Below, one piece after another: positions 6,354-6,831 of a stretch of 6,831 bases of DNA (position 1 is its first letter; each line of letters opens with the position of its first letter). The translations under genes were made by a program, and so were the position numbers. The DNA is from Micavibrio sp. UBA1664. Its GTDB lineage: Bacteria > Pseudomonadota > Alphaproteobacteria > Micavibrionales > UBA1664. The notes under the pieces were generated by a model that was not told where the DNA came from, ran no database searches, and worked only from the letters and a program-made list of their open reading frames with translations. The stretch covers positions 1 to 6,831 of the forward strand of contig DCKW01000054.1 in the NCBI GenBank assembly GCA_002320485.1, read 5' to 3'.

Positions 6354-6831
6354 GGCAAAGAAAGATAAAGACAAAATAACTTTTGACAAGCGCGGCTTTA
6401 AAACTGCGCCGTTAGGCACTATTATGCCTTCCATTATGAAACAGCTGGGTGCCTCTGCTGAAGCCAAAAAATCGGCAAGCTTAATCCGTTTGATTAATCA
6501 CTGGTCTGATATTGTCGGGGCTGAAATGGCAGGCAAAACAATGCCTCTACGCATTTCATATAGTCAGCAGAAAGACCGGAATACCGGTGAACAGGAAAAA
6601 ATAATGATTTTGAAAATGAAAGCGGAAAGTGCGATAGGCACAAAAATGGCCATGCGCGAAGCTATCATTCTGGAACGTCTTAATCGTTTATTTGGTGTTA
6701 CAAATTTTAAAAAACTGGATATTATGCTCGGAAGAATATCATCTATCACCACCGCCCCTGCACAAAAATCACTAAAGTCATATAAAATCGATTTACCTGA
6801 TATTGAAGACCCTATATTAAAAAGCAGACTT
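6352..6831 (+). CDS. dciA: DUF721/DciA-family protein, 3' truncated by window edge
   Basis: This frame runs 160 codons from ATG 6352 to the right edge with no stop, so the C terminus is missing. Residues about 21-128 match the DUF721 (DciA) domain. They include SASLIRLINHWSDIVGAEMA (41-60) with the conserved Trp-x-x-Ile-Val-Gly pattern, PLRISY, a polar insertion at about 71-83 typical of alphaproteobacterial members, a hydrophobic strand IMILKM (84-89), then EAIILERLNRLFG (103-115) and LDIMLGR. DciA is the ancestral loader or partner of the replicative helicase DnaB in bacteria lacking DnaC or DnaI. In other Alphaproteobacteria a DUF721 gene commonly lies beside mutY, with a DsbA-like gene and smc downstream. 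The start codon overlaps that of mutY head to head; ATG 6424, with a weak upstream TAGG, is an alternative. Lysine-rich residues 3-17 precede the domain. Confidence 0.85.
   Translation, partial: MAKKDKDKITFDKRGFKTAPLGTIMPSIMKQLGASAEAKKSASLIRLINHWSDIVGAEMAGKTMPLRISYSQQKDRNTGEQEKIMILKMKAESAIGTKMAMREAIILERLNRLFGVTNFKKLDIMLGRISSITTAPAQKSLKSYKIDLPDIEDPILKSRL
6362..6389 (-). promoter_or_regulatory. Possible mutY promoter inside dciA
   Basis: Read on the minus strand there is a TTGTCA (6389-6384, one mismatch to TTGACA), a 16-base spacer and TATCTT (6367-6362, four of six matches to TATAAT). Transcription from it would begin at or just before the mutY ATG at 6353, giving a leaderless or nearly leaderless mRNA, in keeping with the absence of a Shine-Dalgarno sequence. 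The match is moderate and could be chance in AT-rich sequence. Confidence 0.25.

Noticed and set aside
6383..6388. Plus-strand TTGACA as a promoter -35
   Set aside because: A perfect hexamer, but no -10-like sequence lies 15-19 bases downstream and it is inside the dciA coding region.
6354..6467. 38-residue N-terminal extension of mutY
   Set aside because: It lies wholly antisense to the conserved start of dciA and resembles no MutY N terminus; the ATG at 6353 gives a standard length.

Overview
This window is a gene-dense stretch of an AT-leaning alphaproteobacterial chromosome carrying almost only housekeeping genes. The group is indicated by an orphan CcrM-type GANTC adenine methyltransferase with its C-terminal RAMA domain, by the lgt-midA (NDUFAF7-like methyltransferase) pair, and by a DUF721/DciA gene beside mutY. 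I cannot place the order. The base composition is lower in GC than in Caulobacter or most Rhizobiales. There are no RNA genes, insertion sequences, CRISPR arrays or phage genes, and no stretch of 300 bases lacks a gene.

Layout. Positions 2-799 hold the 3' end of pepN (aminopeptidase N), open at the left edge. rnhB (ribonuclease HII) starts inside it and ends at 1365. A 69-base gap separates it from the ccrM start I prefer (1435). The end of rnhB and this gap contain a perfect 9-bp inverted repeat and five GANTC sites. ccrM (to 2565) is followed by a 65-codon probable ribbon-helix-helix gene (2608-2805), then lgt (prolipoprotein diacylglyceryl transferase, 2827-3627) and midA (3611-4531), which overlaps lgt. 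All of these read on the plus strand with gaps of 0-42 bases, consistent with one or two operons. On the minus strand, mutY (6353-5325) is coupled by an ATGA overlap to a secreted DUF4852-like protein (5328-4528), whose stop codon overlaps that of midA. At the right edge dciA starts on the plus strand at 6352. Its start codon overlaps the mutY start codon head to head, and it runs out of the window.

How the genes fit together. Several act in DNA maintenance: RnhB removes ribonucleotides and RNA primers, CcrM methylates GANTC in the cell cycle, MutY repairs A:8-oxoG, and DciA loads the replicative helicase. Lgt performs the first step of lipoprotein maturation. MidA resembles the methyltransferase that assists respiratory complex I. 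The point most worth follow-up is the concentration of GANTC sites, the target of CcrM, at the start of ccrM itself. It suggests methylation-dependent autoregulation. I found no clear new defence or mobile system.
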